DNA of 64,000 bases. It comes from Carya illinoinensis. Lineage: Eukaryota > Streptophyta > Magnoliopsida > Fagales > Juglandaceae. The notes under the pieces are model-generated. The model saw only the letters and a program-made list of their open reading frames with translations. It did no database searches and was not told the DNA's origin. A program made the translations under genes and the position numbers. The DNA lies in assembly GCF_018687715.1 (NCBI RefSeq), contig NC_056764.1, forward strand, positions 14,213,001 through 14,277,000, read 5' to 3'. Numbering within the stretch: position 1 is the first letter of the stretch; every line of letters begins with the position of its first letter. Of the stretch, positions 48,269 through 60,109 are shown piece after piece.

Positions 48269-50509
48269 TTACTCCCCCTGAAAAGTGCATGAGAAAAGGT
48301 CTTCAAGTCTCCGCATTCCAATGTTCTGCACAATCTTCTTAAATGTTGCAGTTGGTAATGCTTTTGTGAATAAATCTGCCAGATTATCACTTGATCGTAT
48401 CTGCTTGATTTTAATTTCACCTTTCTCTTGAAGTTCATGAGTATAAAAGAATTTAGGTGAAATATGTTTGGTTCTATCACCTTTGATATATCCTCCTCTA
48501 ATTTGAGTAATACAAGCAGCATTATCTTCGTATAAAGTTGTTGGACTATCATTAATCACTGGAAGACCACACTTTTCTTGAATATGTTGGATCATTGATC
48601 TTAGCCAAATACATTCTCGACTTGCTTCATGAATTGCAATGATCTCTGAGTGATTTGAAGAGGTAGCAGATAGTGTTTGTTTGACAGATCTCCATGATAT
48701 AGCAGAATTTACATAAGTAAATACATATCCAGTTTGAGATCTACCTCTGTGTGGATCTGAAAGATAACCTGCATTTGCATATCTAACTAATTGTGGACTT
48801 GAACTATGTTGATAAAATAATCTCATATCAACTGTACCTCGAAGGTATCGAAGGATATGTTTAATGTCATTCCAATGTCTTCGAGTTGGTGCGGAACTAT
48901 ATCTTGCAAGTAAATTAACTGAAAATGCAATATCAGGCCGAGTGCAATTTGTAAAATACATCAGGGTTCCAATTGCACTGAGATAAGGTATTTCAAAATC
49001 AAGAATTTCTTCATTGTCTTCACAAGGACGAAATGGATCCTTCTGCACATCAAGTGATCGAACAACCATTGGAGTACTCAGGGGATGAGTTTTGTCCATG
49101 TAAAAGTGTTTCAAGACTTTCTCTGTATAATTTGACTGATGAATGAGAATTCCATTTGGCAAATGCTAGAGTTGCAGGCCGAGACAAAATTTCGTTTTGC
49201 CAAGATCCTTCATTTCAAATTCATTCTTTAAATATGTAGTGGTTCTTCTGATCTCTTCAAGAGTTCCAACAAGATTTAGATCATCAACATAAACTACAAT
49301 AATAACAAATCCGGAGTCTAATTTCTTAATAAAAACACATGGGCATATTGGATTATTCTCAAATCATTCTTTCAATAGATATTCGCTAAGGCGTTTATAC
49401 CACATGCGTCCTGATTGCTTTAACCCATATAAAGATCTTTGAAACTTAATAGAATACATACTTCTGGATATACTCAGATTAGAAGCTTCAGGCATTTTAT
49501 ATCCTTCAGGGATTTTCATATATATGTCATGATCTAATGATCCATATAAATATGCAGTGACCACATCCATCAATTGCATATTCAATCTTTTTATAACTGT
49601 CAAACTGATCAAATATCTGAATGTGATTGCATCCATAACAGGAGAGTATGTTTCCTCATAATCAATCCCCGGTTTCTGCAGGAAACCTTGTGCAACAAGT
49701 CGTGCTTTATATCGCACAATTTCATTGCTTTCATTACGCTTACGTATAAATACCCATTTATATCCAACGGGCATTACACCCTTTGGTGTTTGTATAATTG
49801 GTCCAAAGACCTCTCGCTTTGCTAGCGAGTTTAATTCAGCTTCAATAGCTGATTTCCATTTTGGCCAGTCATCTCTACGTCGACATTTTTCGACAGTTCT
49901 TGGCTCAATTTCTTCATTATTTCTGGTAATGTCAAGAGCCATTTTATATGAAAATATGTTGTCGACAACAGTTTTATTTCTATTCAAAATTTCTCCTGTA
50001 CTCATGAAATGTATCGAGATCTCGTTATTTTCAGGTACCTGTCCCTCTTCAAGGGAAGACATTTCATGAAATACATCTTCAGGAGGTTCTTTCTCAGGAG
50101 ATTTACTTTTTTCAGGAGCATCAATTACTCTTATGACCTGTGTTGGTATGGACTCTTCAGGAGTACCAAATTCATTTTGTATTTTCCTCTTCCGAGGAAT
50201 TTTGTCCTTAGCACCAATAGGCCGTCCACGCTTCAGGCGTATCTTAAACTCGCCTATTGCTATTTTGGCAACTTGTCCTTCAGGGACTGCAATCCTTGCT
50301 GGAACATTAACAGCAGAAATATATGATTTTACCACACCTTTAGTGTCAGTAAATACATCCGGTAATTGGTTTGCAACACTTTGCAAATGAATAATCTTTT
50401 GAACCTCTAGATTACATTCTTTTGTATGAGGATCAAATTGGGAAAGTGTGACGCCCCCAAATTCCGTTTGGGATCGGACGTACATTTGAAGCGTCGAGAC
50501 ATGCAACAT
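48269..50509 (-). pseudogene. Copia pol, 3' part: reverse transcriptase and RNase H
   Basis: On the minus strand 50446-49364 contains the linker after integrase and the reverse transcriptase start: WKSAIEAELNSL, VGYKWVFIRKRN, YKARLVAQGF, DVVTAYLYGSLD and RSLYGLKQSGRMW. The catalytic YVDD motif lies in 49363-49169. RNase H follows (RPDIAFSVNLLARYS, LSATSSNHSEIIA, YEDNAACI). Stops are TGA at 49364-49366 and TAG at 49166-49168. The first 21 residues of the longer open frame (50509-50447) come from the inserted solo LTR and are not copia. Confidence 0.85.
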
Positions 50510-53500
50510 AAGGTTACCTGCCCCCGTTCATGATATATAAGATGCAATATTTCTAACATGCATCTAACAATATGCAATATTCGCAGCGGATAAATTTTTT
50601 TCTTTAGCAATACTATGCACCAAATTAAAAATATCCCAAATGCTTAAAACATACTTTATACATAAAAATCCATTGAACAACTAAGATCACAACACTAGTC
50701 CAAAATGGTTATGATCCAAAAAGTAGTAGAGATGCAACTCAATCGTACAAGTAGTAATTTACGTTAATTACTATATCAACATTTATGTCGCACCGTTACT
50801 TAGTCAACTGTGTCTAGTTGATCAGCTCCTGATTCTCCTTCAGGTCCTGTAACAAGATCTACCATTCGGGGGGAATGGTAGTTGGGACTACCAAAGTGAG
50901 ATTTGATTACAAATCTCAGTAAGTTAACAAAAAAACTTCCACACAAGCTAATGATGCATGGATGACAGTAAAAGCATAAATGCATAATCAAATTCATAAG
51001 TAATTAAAGCATAACTTGGAGTACAACATAGTATAATTGACATAACTTAAATTGAAACATGAACTGAACTTGACTTGACATGAACTTGATCTGAAACTTG
51101 ACTTAGCATGAACTTGCTTTGAAACTTGAATTAACATGAAAAATACATACTCCACAGTTGTTGTGGCCCCATGTATTCTACGTGTAAATACATACTCCAC
51201 AGTTGTTGTGGCCCTATGTATTCTACACAAACTTGACTTAACATGAAAAATACATACTCCACAGTTGTTGTGGCCCCATATATTCTACGTGTAAATACAT
51301 ACTCCACAGTTGTTGTGGCCCCATGTATTCTACACATCACTATGCAGTTAAATACATACTCCACAGTTGTTGTGGCCCCATGTATTCTACATAAACTTGA
51401 CTTAACATGAAAAATACATACTCCACAGTTGTTGTGGCCCCATGTATTTTACGCATCACAATTGTAGTTAAATACATAACCAACTTGAGATAGTAACATT
51501 TCGTAACATGGCATAACATATAACAGACAACATATTTAACATGACATATTTGTAATGTATAGTAATACATGACAGAATATATTGTGTAACAGATAAAAAT
51601 TGATGACAGAATAAATTCTGTATAATAGACAATTACATGATAACTTGGCATGGCATGACACATATGATAACATACATACATACACTGTAATTCTTTTACT
51701 TAGCACACATACACAGTAGACTGCTAGTAAGTTAAAAGCTAACTTACCTCGATCTCCGCGTTTCTTATAAAATTTCAAGTGCGATCACGAGAAACTGTAA
51801 TTAATGATTCTAAAAGTTAGAACTAAATCACTAATAATTTGAAATATGGAAAATACTAACTTAAAGAGTAAAAGTTTCATTTTACTCTCTACATGTGGGA
51901 AAATGACCGTTTTACCCATAACTTAAGGATTTTGCATAATAACTCCAAAAGTTTCCAAAATTTACATTCCTCATGTAAATTTTGTCCTAAACTTAAATAT
52001 CAACTCAGAAAAATTTAAAACAAAACACAATTATGAAGAACACACTATGGCCGAAACATCCATAGGTCATTTCCCTTGATTTTTGTTGCAATTCCTTCCA
52101 ATTTCAAAACTCATGCTTAAACCAAAATTTTGCAACAAACATCTTCCAATCCTAAGTTCAAAACCATACTTAAAACATCCATTTAGAAAAAGCTAATAAT
52201 TAACACCAAACTTTTTTGTAAAAAGATCCAAGCACTTGAATCACAAGTTTTGACCTTAGATCAAAATATCTCCAAGAATTTCAAAAATCAAATCTTACTT
52301 CTAACATATTCATAATATCATCCTAACATCAACCATGCTTTAAATCATCAAACTAAAGTCACCAAAATCACAAAATAACATTTGGAGTTTTTGGTTTTAC
52401 ACTTAGTCCAAAAACAGAAACTTTTTCCTCAACTAGTTTTGATAAATATCTTGATCTATGACTTATAAATATATGATCTTCAAACCAAACCATCACATGG
52501 TTTAAAAAGATGTCCTAAAACATATATAAGCTTCTAATTCAAGATCACATGGTTAAAAATTAACCAAAACATAAATTTAGCCAAGAACATCCACACTTTG
52601 GCTTATCTGAATATCTCTTTACATAAAATTTCATATCTTTGAAACTAACATCAAATATCTTCAAAATAATAATATAACATGTATATAAGATGTTTAGGAT
52701 CCTCCAATAAAATTATCAAAGTCATTAGAATAGGTTTAGACCACCAAAGAGTTAAACTTTCTCAAAATAGAAACTGTTTTTCTTCTTCCAGTTTCTAAGT
52801 TTCTAAATCTAAGCAAATATTTCATCAAAACCTTCAATCATGCAAAAATCCTCAACCAATAGTTATATATACATGTTAACAATACTCCATAAAAATTTCG
52901 GACCAATATCTATCCATTAGCTTAGTTAAAAACTCCAAACTATAACATATTCTCCAGTTTATCTTCCAGAATGACCTTTCTATAGTTTACACAATATTTG
53001 ACTGACCAAATGATCTTCAAATGGGGCAAATAAGATATCCATGTAAACTAGACTAAAAAAGGAACAACTTATATGAAGGAGACTTTATGATAAAACACTT
53101 ACAACAGCTTCGAAATGGGCATGCAAAAGAACTCCTAAAAGCTGTCCGAGAGAGAATGTTTGATATTCTTTTAAAGAAACGTGTAAATGAAGATAAGTTC
53201 GTGGGTGATGGCTGGAGATGCTTATGGAAGAGATAAGGGAGATGATAAGGCTGGAGTTGAGAGTTGAGTGTAGTTTTCTCCTACCCAAAATATCTATAAA
53301 ATATTATCTCAAAATATTCTATCCAATAATATCTATAAAAATCAGCTCAATATATTTTCCAAATGTGGAGTAGACTTGGAAGAGTAAGGTGGCTAAAATC
53401 TTTCTATGTGTATTTTAAATCTCTATTCTTAAGATATTTTTCAAATGTGTATTTTGCTTAGGTGTCATGATCTCACACCTTGATTTCCTTCACAATTCCA

Positions 53501-53927
53501 TCTAATGGTTTCTCTTTGTGCCAAGTATCTAATACTATTCATTATGTGTGGTTAAGATCTTGCCAAGTGTCCAAATAAAATATCGCTATCCTAATTTGGA
53601 CATTTCACACTATGATTTTGAAAACACTGCGCTCAGTACATTTACCGAGGTTACTATTCACTCCAAAAATAAACGTAATAAACTTAGTACTGAAAAATTC
53701 TAAATATTCAATTAAGCCTAGTGGTGTAGACTATAATGTATTCTGACACTTTTAACTATCTCAAATAATTAAAATCGCATTTCTGGCACCATAGTGAGTG
53801 ATAACACTAACTATGTTGACAGGCTAAAATTTATTCGATTAGTCGATTCGTGTAAACTTACAGAGTTTTCACGAGATTCCTAAAGTCAATAGAAATTCCT
53901 TAATTGAATTTCTAGCGGGCTGTTACA
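50447..53927 (-). mobile_element. Solo LTR, 3.5 kb (copy 2), inserted in the copia element
   Basis: Same ends as the copy at 24550-28142 (TGTGACGCCCCCAAATTCC .. GCGGGCTGTTACA), flanked by gaaag at 50442-50446 and 53928-53932. The two copies align along their whole length with scattered differences, a different number of hairpin units, and a more divergent part around 52440-53450. It is younger than the copia element it interrupts. No internal retrotransposon genes are present. Confidence 0.87.
51142..51450. repeat. Tandem hairpin units inside solo LTR 2
   Basis: Six units of the hairpin described for LTR 1, some separated by a second motif (ACTTGACTTAACATGAA). Nearly all keep both pairs of arms, against four well-kept units in LTR 1. 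Confidence 0.82.
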
Positions 53928-54619
53928 GAAAGAGTTTTATTTTCCCAAGTAATTTCCTGTCGTGCTTCAGGCACCGACTTCTCATTACCCAATGTTGGAA
54001 AAATAGATTCGTCAAAATGACAATCCTCAAAACGTGCCTTAAACATATCCCCTGTAAGAGGCTCAAGGTATCTAATAATAGATGGAGAATCAAATCCAAC
54101 ATATATCCCAAGTCTACGTTGAGGGTCCATCTTTGTACGTTGTGGAGGTGCAATTGGAACATATACAGTACATCCAAAAATACGAAGATGAGAAATATTT
54201 GGTTGCTGACCAAATGCAAGCTGTAATGGTGAATATTTGTGATATGCTGATGGTCTAACTCGAATTAATGATGCTGCATGAATTATAGCATGTCCCCAAG
54301 CAGAAATAGGAAGATTTGATTTCATGAGTAAAGGTCTAGCGATTAGCTGAAGCCTTTTAATCAATGATTCAGCTAAACCATTTTGAGTGTGTGTGTGAGC
54401 AACTGGATGTTCAACATCTATTCCTATTGATATGCAATAATTATCAAAAGCTTGAGATGTAAATTCTCCTGCATTATCCAATCGAATAGTTTTAATTGGA
54501 TAGTCAGGGAATTGTGCTCGTAGTTTAATTATTTGTGCAAGAAGTTTAGCAAATGCAGCATTTCTAGCGGAAAGTAGACAAACATGTAACCATCGACTTG
54601 ATGCATCAATTAAAACCAT
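53912..54619 (-). pseudogene. Copia integrase core
   Basis: The minus-strand frame starts MVLIDASSRWLHVCLLSARN, whose Asp is the first catalytic residue. It continues TIRLDNAGEFTSQAFDNYC (second Asp), HTQNGLAESLIKRLQLIA (Glu) and the GFDSPSIIRYLEP region. In the parent element this domain inserts the DNA copy. It is open in itself but is separated from the upstream pol frame by TAA at 54698-54700 and ends artificially in the inserted solo LTR at 53927. Confidence 0.85.
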
Positions 54620-54697
54620 AAAATATTTGAACGGTCCACTTGATGGTTGAATAGGCCCACATATATCTCCATGAATCCTTTGTAAAAAAGATGGAGA

Positions 54698-55348
54698 TTA
54701 AAAAACAACCTTTGAGATAGATGGTTTGATAATCAATTTACCTTGAGAACATGCAGAGCATGGATATTCATTGGGTAAGATAATCTTCTGATTCTTTAGG
54801 GGATGCCCATACGAATTATCAATTATTCGTCTCATCATTATTGATCCCGGATGTCCAAGGCGATCATGCCAAGTCATAAATATTTTGGGATCAATGCACT
54901 TCTGGTGCATTACAACATGTGATTTAATTGTTCTCATTTCTGTATAATACAATCCAGATGAGAGAGCAGACAGTTTTTCTAATACGAGCTTCTGGCTCGA
55001 AATTATTTTAGTAATGAGAAGATGCTCTTTCTTGTCTTCGTTAATGGTTTCAATATGACAACCATTACGATGTATATATTTAAAATTCAATAAATTTCTT
55101 CTGGATTGTGAAGAAAATAGAGCATCATCAATACAAAATTTGGTGCCATTAGGCAACATAATATAAGCTCTTCCAGAGCCTTTAATTAGATTCGATGAAC
55201 CGGAAATAGTATGAACATGGGCTTTACTCAATGTTAGATTTTGAAAATATTTTTTATCCTTAAGAATTGTGTGAGTTGTAACACTGTCAGCTAGACATAC
55301 ATCTTTATTATTCATCTCGGAGATAGAAAGTTCATCAATAAGACTCAT
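54698..55348 (-). pseudogene. Copia protease and GAG-pre-integrase domain
   Basis: VCLADSVTTHTILKDKKYF carries the aspartic protease motif in the form DSVTT. HDRLGHPGSIMMRRII and CSACSQGKL form the zinc-binding pre-integrase domain. About 85 bp of AT-rich sequence without an open frame separates this from gag at 55435, so gag and pol lie in separate frames here. TAA at 54698-54700 cuts the frame before the integrase. Confidence 0.82.
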
Positions 55349-55434
55349 GATTCTACAAAATATATAAAACTTTCATTACTACAAAACATTGCAGAATAAA
55401 AATATTTTACAATAATATGAAGGAAATACATTAA

Positions 55435-56484
55435 TTAAAAAGGAACACTTCCATGATTAACTCTACCACTAGAATCCTCAAAGAAATCAGAAACATCAAG
55501 GCTTGTAATATCTTCTCCATCTATAGAATCTAAAGCATATGATGGTTCAGCAAAATTTGTTTCAAATTTCTTTGTTTTTTCTTTTATAGAAGATTGGTAT
55601 AAGTCAACTAAGTGCTTAACTGTACGACAAGTACGAGACCAATGTCCAGTCATACCACATCTATGGCATTCATCTTCATATTTCTTTAAAAATTTATTTT
55701 GAAGACCTTTGCCCTTCTCTGAGTTGAACCACTTCTGGTGGTACGGTGTATATCTATTATTTTCCCTTTTAGTGTGGTCACTTTTAGGACCTCCACTTCT
55801 ATAGTTTTTCTTATCATGTCCACGCCCCCTTTTTCTTTGAAAAGATGCACCATTCGCTTCTAGGAATGATGTAAATCTAGTACCATTCACTTCAGGGAAT
55901 GATATAGAACCAGTAGGACGTGACTGGTGATTTCTTAATAAAAGCTCATTATTTTGCTCAGCTAATAGAAGACAAGATATAAGTTCAGAATATTTCTTGA
56001 ACTTTCGCTCTCGATACTGTTGCTACAGGAGCACATTCGAGGCATGAAAAGTAGTATATGTCTTCTCTAACAAGTCATTATCAATGACTTTTTCACCACA
56101 TAATTTCAATAGCGAACTAATTTTAAAGAGTGCAGAGTTATACTCACTAACACTCTTGAAGTCTTGCAACCTCAGGTGCATCCAATCATGACGAGCTTTT
56201 GGGAGGATTACAGTTTTCTGGTGTTCATATCTCTCCCTTAAATCATTCCACAAAATAAGTGGATCTTTTACCGTTAGATACTCAGTTTTTAATTCTTCAT
56301 GAAGATGGTGCTGAAGGAAAATCATTGCCTTAGCACGGTCCTGCAGGGACCCTTGATTTCCTTCTTTAATTGTATCTCTCAGGTTCATTGCATCCAGATG
56401 GATCTTAGCATCAAGGATCCAAGATAAATAATTTTTTCCAGAAATGTCAAGAGCAACGAATTCCAATTTTATAAGATTTGACAT
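55435..56484 (-). pseudogene. Copia gag (UBN2-type) with zinc knuckle, one stop
   Basis: The N-terminal part (56484-56023), SGKNYLSWILDAKIHLDAMN and RYEHQKTVILPKARHDW, is a copia-type gag of the UBN2 class. TAG at 56023-56025 interrupts it; downstream the frame resumes and includes CHRCGMTGHWSRTC, a CX2CX4HX4C knuckle that binds RNA, and an acidic end. The stop lies beside Gln codons and could be a C-to-T change. Confidence 0.83.
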
Positions 56485-56624
56485 TTTCTACATATATAAA
56501 TCAGGAACATAAGTATGTTTAATATTTCATATTCATTTTGAAAACTACAAAAATATATTGAAAGACTTACTTGAAGTAGAGGACTACTAGCTTCAAAATC
56601 GTCAGAACTTTCATGCTGATAACG

Positions 56625-56882
56625 TGTTATAAAACTATCGAAATGAGAGTTAGAGAGATAGAGCTCAGAAAAGTTATGAAACTTATGAATTTCTTAAAGA
56701 ATTCAACGATATATATAGGCGTACAAAGGGGACTATACTAACTCACTATGCTAGCACTATGCTAGCACTATGTACTATGCATATGTCGGCCAACTCACTA
56801 TGCTAGCACTATGCACTATGTATTTGATGACTAGTTTAAGGTGGTCATACAATTTATTTTACAACAATATTATTTTACAACA
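56625..56882 (-). repeat. Copia 5' LTR, 258 bp
   Basis: Ends TGTTATAAAACTATCG and TATTTTACAACA on the plus strand. A likely primer-binding region (TTATCAGCATGAAAG on the minus strand) begins just inside at 56622. The comparison with the 3' LTR shows a few substitutions per 100 bp, so insertion was not recent. Confidence 0.9.
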
Positions 56883-56887
56883 ATAAT

Positions 56888-57649
56888 GGTATAGTTGATA
56901 ATTGGTTTCATAGGCGCAAAGTTCCATACTTTGAAATTATAATAATATATAGATAGATAAGCTTGAATATGATGAGTTTTTGAATATAAGCTAGGCACAA
57001 GGATGCTCCTAACCTAAACCGCTTTTAAGATTCCAAGTTCATTTCTCTACTCGGTGTACGTGCTTGTACTTTTAGTTGCAGGTCTAAAGTTAATTTATAA
57101 GCTTAATATAATAAGCTTCAATCTATTTTTCGTGGTGGGGAAAGAGAGATCTAACCATGAGTTTAGCAAATGTTCCTTTGTCCATGCATCTAGCCAGCAG
57201 TTGTCTCATCTAGAGTACTTGCTACTTATCCCAAGCCATCATAACTTGGACAAGAAGTATCTCCATTCATCAATAAGTAAAATTATAAGATATTTTTTTG
57301 TAGGCTATCCTCATTCATCAGAAAGTTCTATTTGAATAAACTATTCCACAATTTCTTGTAACTATGTATAAATATATATTAAGGTAAAAAGAAAAATTAG
57401 TTTTCTCCAAGTTTAACCAAAATGAAAAAAAAAAACAAAAACTTCAATCACCAAGAACTTGAAAAGAATTTATTGAAAGATGAAATGACCACAGGTTTAT
57501 GAAGATGACAGTGCCATGGGCAAACATTATAGCCCTTATTTCTGTTTTCAGTCAAACACAAAGCCGAAGACCCAAAACAAGATAAACGTCTCCTGCAGAT
57601 AACTACAGATCTGTTTTCAAAGACCAATGTCTATTTAAATTGATTGTCA
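56888..57649. other. Spacer and 3' region of the root-cap gene; no gene seen
   Basis: AT-rich, with short frames of no recognisable content at 57054-57335. The portion from about 57420 to 57649 probably holds the 3' untranslated region of the minus-strand gene. Confidence 0.5.
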
Positions 57650-58911
57650 TCAGTACTGAGCAACTTCCTTCATAGGACCAATCGTAGTTTGCCTCTGAAA
57701 CCTGCAAGCTTTGCAAATAGGTGAATAGAGGAATGGAGTCTGGTACTTGTCCTCCCCACCCATCATTGGCATGGGAACCCCAATCTTCACAGGGCTAACA
57801 TAACCTGGCCTGTATGTCTTTCCCAACACTCCCTCCACAAAATCTGTTAGCTTGGCAAACCTGAACTGTGTCTCCAAGTGAGCAAAGGCATCATCTGCTG
57901 GTATCTGGTAGTTATGAACCTTGTTTTCTCTCTCTCCAATTGGTGTCACCCTAATGTCTATTTCAACCAGATGAGCAACTGTAACTCTTGCACTGTTAGC
58001 ATCGTCTGTTCTCTCAACTACCACTTCTCTTTCTTCACCATTAGTCCTCCATTCTCCCTCTCCATTGGCAGCAATGTCAACAGCCTCGCCATCCCACCTC
58101 ACAGAAAGAGCATCAACATTATTGTCCCAGTGTGTGACTCTCTTCGCAGCAATAACAAGAGTGTGAGTGTCAAACATGACAGCCAGGGCTTGCACCCATG
58201 TAAAGTCACGAGTCCTTCCTTGTGGTCGGGTTCCAATGAAATGAGCATTGATTTGGAGGTTATCATCTGAAACAACGGCAAAGTTTCCTCCCTTTGCTCC
58301 ATGAAAGTAGAACATCACACCATCCCCACCAACAAACCGAGGATCATAGCAGAGAGAGCCATATCCATTGCAGTTGGGTTTACGATCTGCCAAAAAAAAT
58401 CCTCAGATTCCTCCTGCCCTTAAATATATTCTCAAGCTCTCAGCTTGTTGAAAAGAATCACAAATTGAAATCTAATAATACTTATCACAAAGAAAGAAAC
58501 ATACGTATTATTAGTGATAAAAAGAAATGGTAGTATAAGTCAGTAGGGAGAGGATCGATGCTTACACTTGCAAGTGACCTCACACTTGCTACTGCAGTCA
58601 ACAAAGCATCCCTTCATCTTCTTGTTATTCTTGGGTTTCCTCGCCGGGCACTGAGATGGACACATAAGGGTTTTGGACTTGCATGCCCCCTTCGCTTTGC
58701 ACATAGCTCGTTCCTGTCCCGTTTCTGCTGGTGCCAACTCGTCGTAATCTGTTGTGGCAGGATCATCCCCTTGGCTGTTGTTGTTGTCATTGTTCCCCTT
58801 ATTCTTGTTGCTGTTCCCATCTTCATTCCCGTCGGCCTGAACAAAGGTGGGATCCATGGAGATGAACAGAGCAAAGAAAATAATGAAAATGCATAACTTT
58901 CTTATATCCAT
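57650..58911 (-). CDS. Root-cap-domain secreted protein (LEA-related family)
   Basis: Two exons, 58911-58566 and 58386-57650, joined by a GT-AG intron of 179 bp, give 360 residues. Residues 1 to about 26 are a signal peptide (LCIFIIFFALFISMDPTFVQ). An Asn/Gly/Asp-rich stretch follows, then a Cys-rich segment (CKAKGACKSKTLMCPSQCPA and GCFVDCSSKCEVTCKYRKPN across the splice). The Root_cap domain comes next: GYGSLCYDPRFVGGDGVMFY, GNFAVVSDDNLQINAHFIGT, then VRWDGEAVDI and GKTYRPGYVSPVKIGVPMPM, with a conserved Cys pair near the end. The family is secreted and root-associated in plants; its biochemical role is not known. All parts are intact. The ATG at 58911 is the only one that supplies a signal peptide. 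Confidence 0.92.
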
Positions 58912-59013
58912 CCCTATGATTTTTCTTTCTCGTCACCTTCAGTAGACTTTTTCTATTGCAATGAGAATGGAAGAAGAAGGAATGAGCAATGAAAAGGGTC
59001 GGGTGCGAAGGGG

Positions 59014-59023
59014 CTTTTAAAGG
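59014..59023 (-). promoter_or_regulatory. Candidate TATA-like element of the root-cap gene
   Basis: CCTTTAAAAG on the minus strand lies about 105 bp before the ATG. It is the nearest TATA-like sequence at a suitable distance. Confidence 0.3.
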
Positions 59024-59149
59024 CAGGGTTCGGCTAGGAATAGGCCATGGAGTTCGCCTTAAGTCAGGAGGATCAAGTTTCTTCTCCATCTAAACAAGCA
59101 GCTGAGAAACCGACCTCTATTCAAATATTTCTAGTTTTATTGCTTTGAG

Positions 59150-59551
59150 TGAATAGGTTTGGACCATTTTTCCCTGCATAAAACCTCACAAAAAATAAAA
59201 AGCTTGTGTTTGCTTCAACGCCTTAATTACAGGCTTTGGGAGGAGAAAAGGATTAATGTAATTTCTCGTGTTATTCTTGGTTAAACAGAGCAGTAATTAG
59301 GTCATGATTCCTCTATAGAATAGTTTTCTAAGGATTATTTGGCATTCTGCCAAAAAGTTACTATTTTGAATGCAGAAGTTAATGAACGAGGCTACATTCA
59401 TATTATTGGAGTTCTATATTTTATAATTAAGATTAAAGCATTCAGGAAGTCATCCGCTGTTGAAGACTCGAATCTTTTTGTGGAAGAAAATAGGTTGGAT
59501 CCTACGTAAATTTGCAGAACAACATATATATATATATAGAGAGAGAGAAAC

Positions 59552-59609
<58 letters not shown>

Positions 59610-59840
59610 ATGAGTATGAAGTAACCTTCAACTAAAGATAACACCTGAATTGGCCCTTAAAATTTGCAGAAAGGAGGGCACATGCATGGAGCTCGGAAGT
59701 CTTAAATGCATAGCAAACATAAAGCATTATCAAGTGTAGCAGATAATTAAGCAGTCCACTAACGTACTGATTACGCAGAACTCGTGTATAGAAAGCCCTT
59801 TATTGCCTTGGATCGTATGCTTCTTGTCCTAATCAAATTT
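59150..59840. other. Upstream intergenic DNA with a compound microsatellite
   Basis: No gene is seen. At 59524-59605, (TA)n(GA)n, an interruption, then (TA)n(GA)n again form a compound simple repeat of about 80 bp. The open frames across it are artefacts of the repeat. Confidence 0.7.
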
Positions 59841-60010
59841 GGAAAAATATAATTGCAAGCATAATTATGTACTAATCTGTACACCAATGTGATGTAATTG
59901 GTCAAAAAATAGATTTTATTGAAAATAGTGTTAATTTAAATTTTAAGTATGAATAAATCAGTATTGATACACAGATTAATACGCAAGTGTGCTTGTATAT
60001 AGCAAAACTC
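59841..60010. mobile_element. Miniature element, family M2 (170 bp)
   Basis: GGAAAAATATAATTGCAAGC and GTACTAATCTGTACACCAAT at one end match, inverted, GTATTGATACACAGATTAAT and GTATATAGCAAAACTC at the other. The core AATTTAAATTTTAAGTATGA fits the reverse of 31226. Confidence 0.68.
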
Positions 60011-60109
60011 ATCAAATTTACCTGGTTTATTAAAATTTTTTCTTTTGTTTTCTTTGCTCAAAACATTGACGACCGGAAGGAATTTATGCCTTTACTCATT
60101 CAAACAAAA

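Larger units (their letters stand above)
47697..56882 (-). mobile_element. Ty1/copia retrotransposon, split by a solo LTR
   Basis: LTRs at both ends (47697-48046 and 56625-56882) begin and end TGTT..AACA, and ataat flanks the whole at 47692-47696 and 56883-56887. The order on the minus strand is 5' LTR, gag, protease, integrase, reverse transcriptase, RNase H, a purine-rich tract (CCAAAGGGGGAG, complement at 48047-48058), 3' LTR. That order, with integrase before reverse transcriptase, defines copia. A 3.48-kb solo LTR at 50447-53927 sits in the integrase-RT linker. Without it the element would be about 5.7 kb. At least four stop codons disable it. Confidence 0.9.

Noticed and set aside
51131..51681. 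Minus-strand frames with repeated GPQQLWSMY motifs
   Set aside because: They are translations of the tandem hairpin repeat in the solo LTR; the same DNA is open in several frames and no start or domain is supported.
58558..58896. Plus-strand frame opposite root-cap exon 1
   Set aside because: The minus strand carries the signal peptide and the conserved Cys-rich domain; the plus frame is its mirror.
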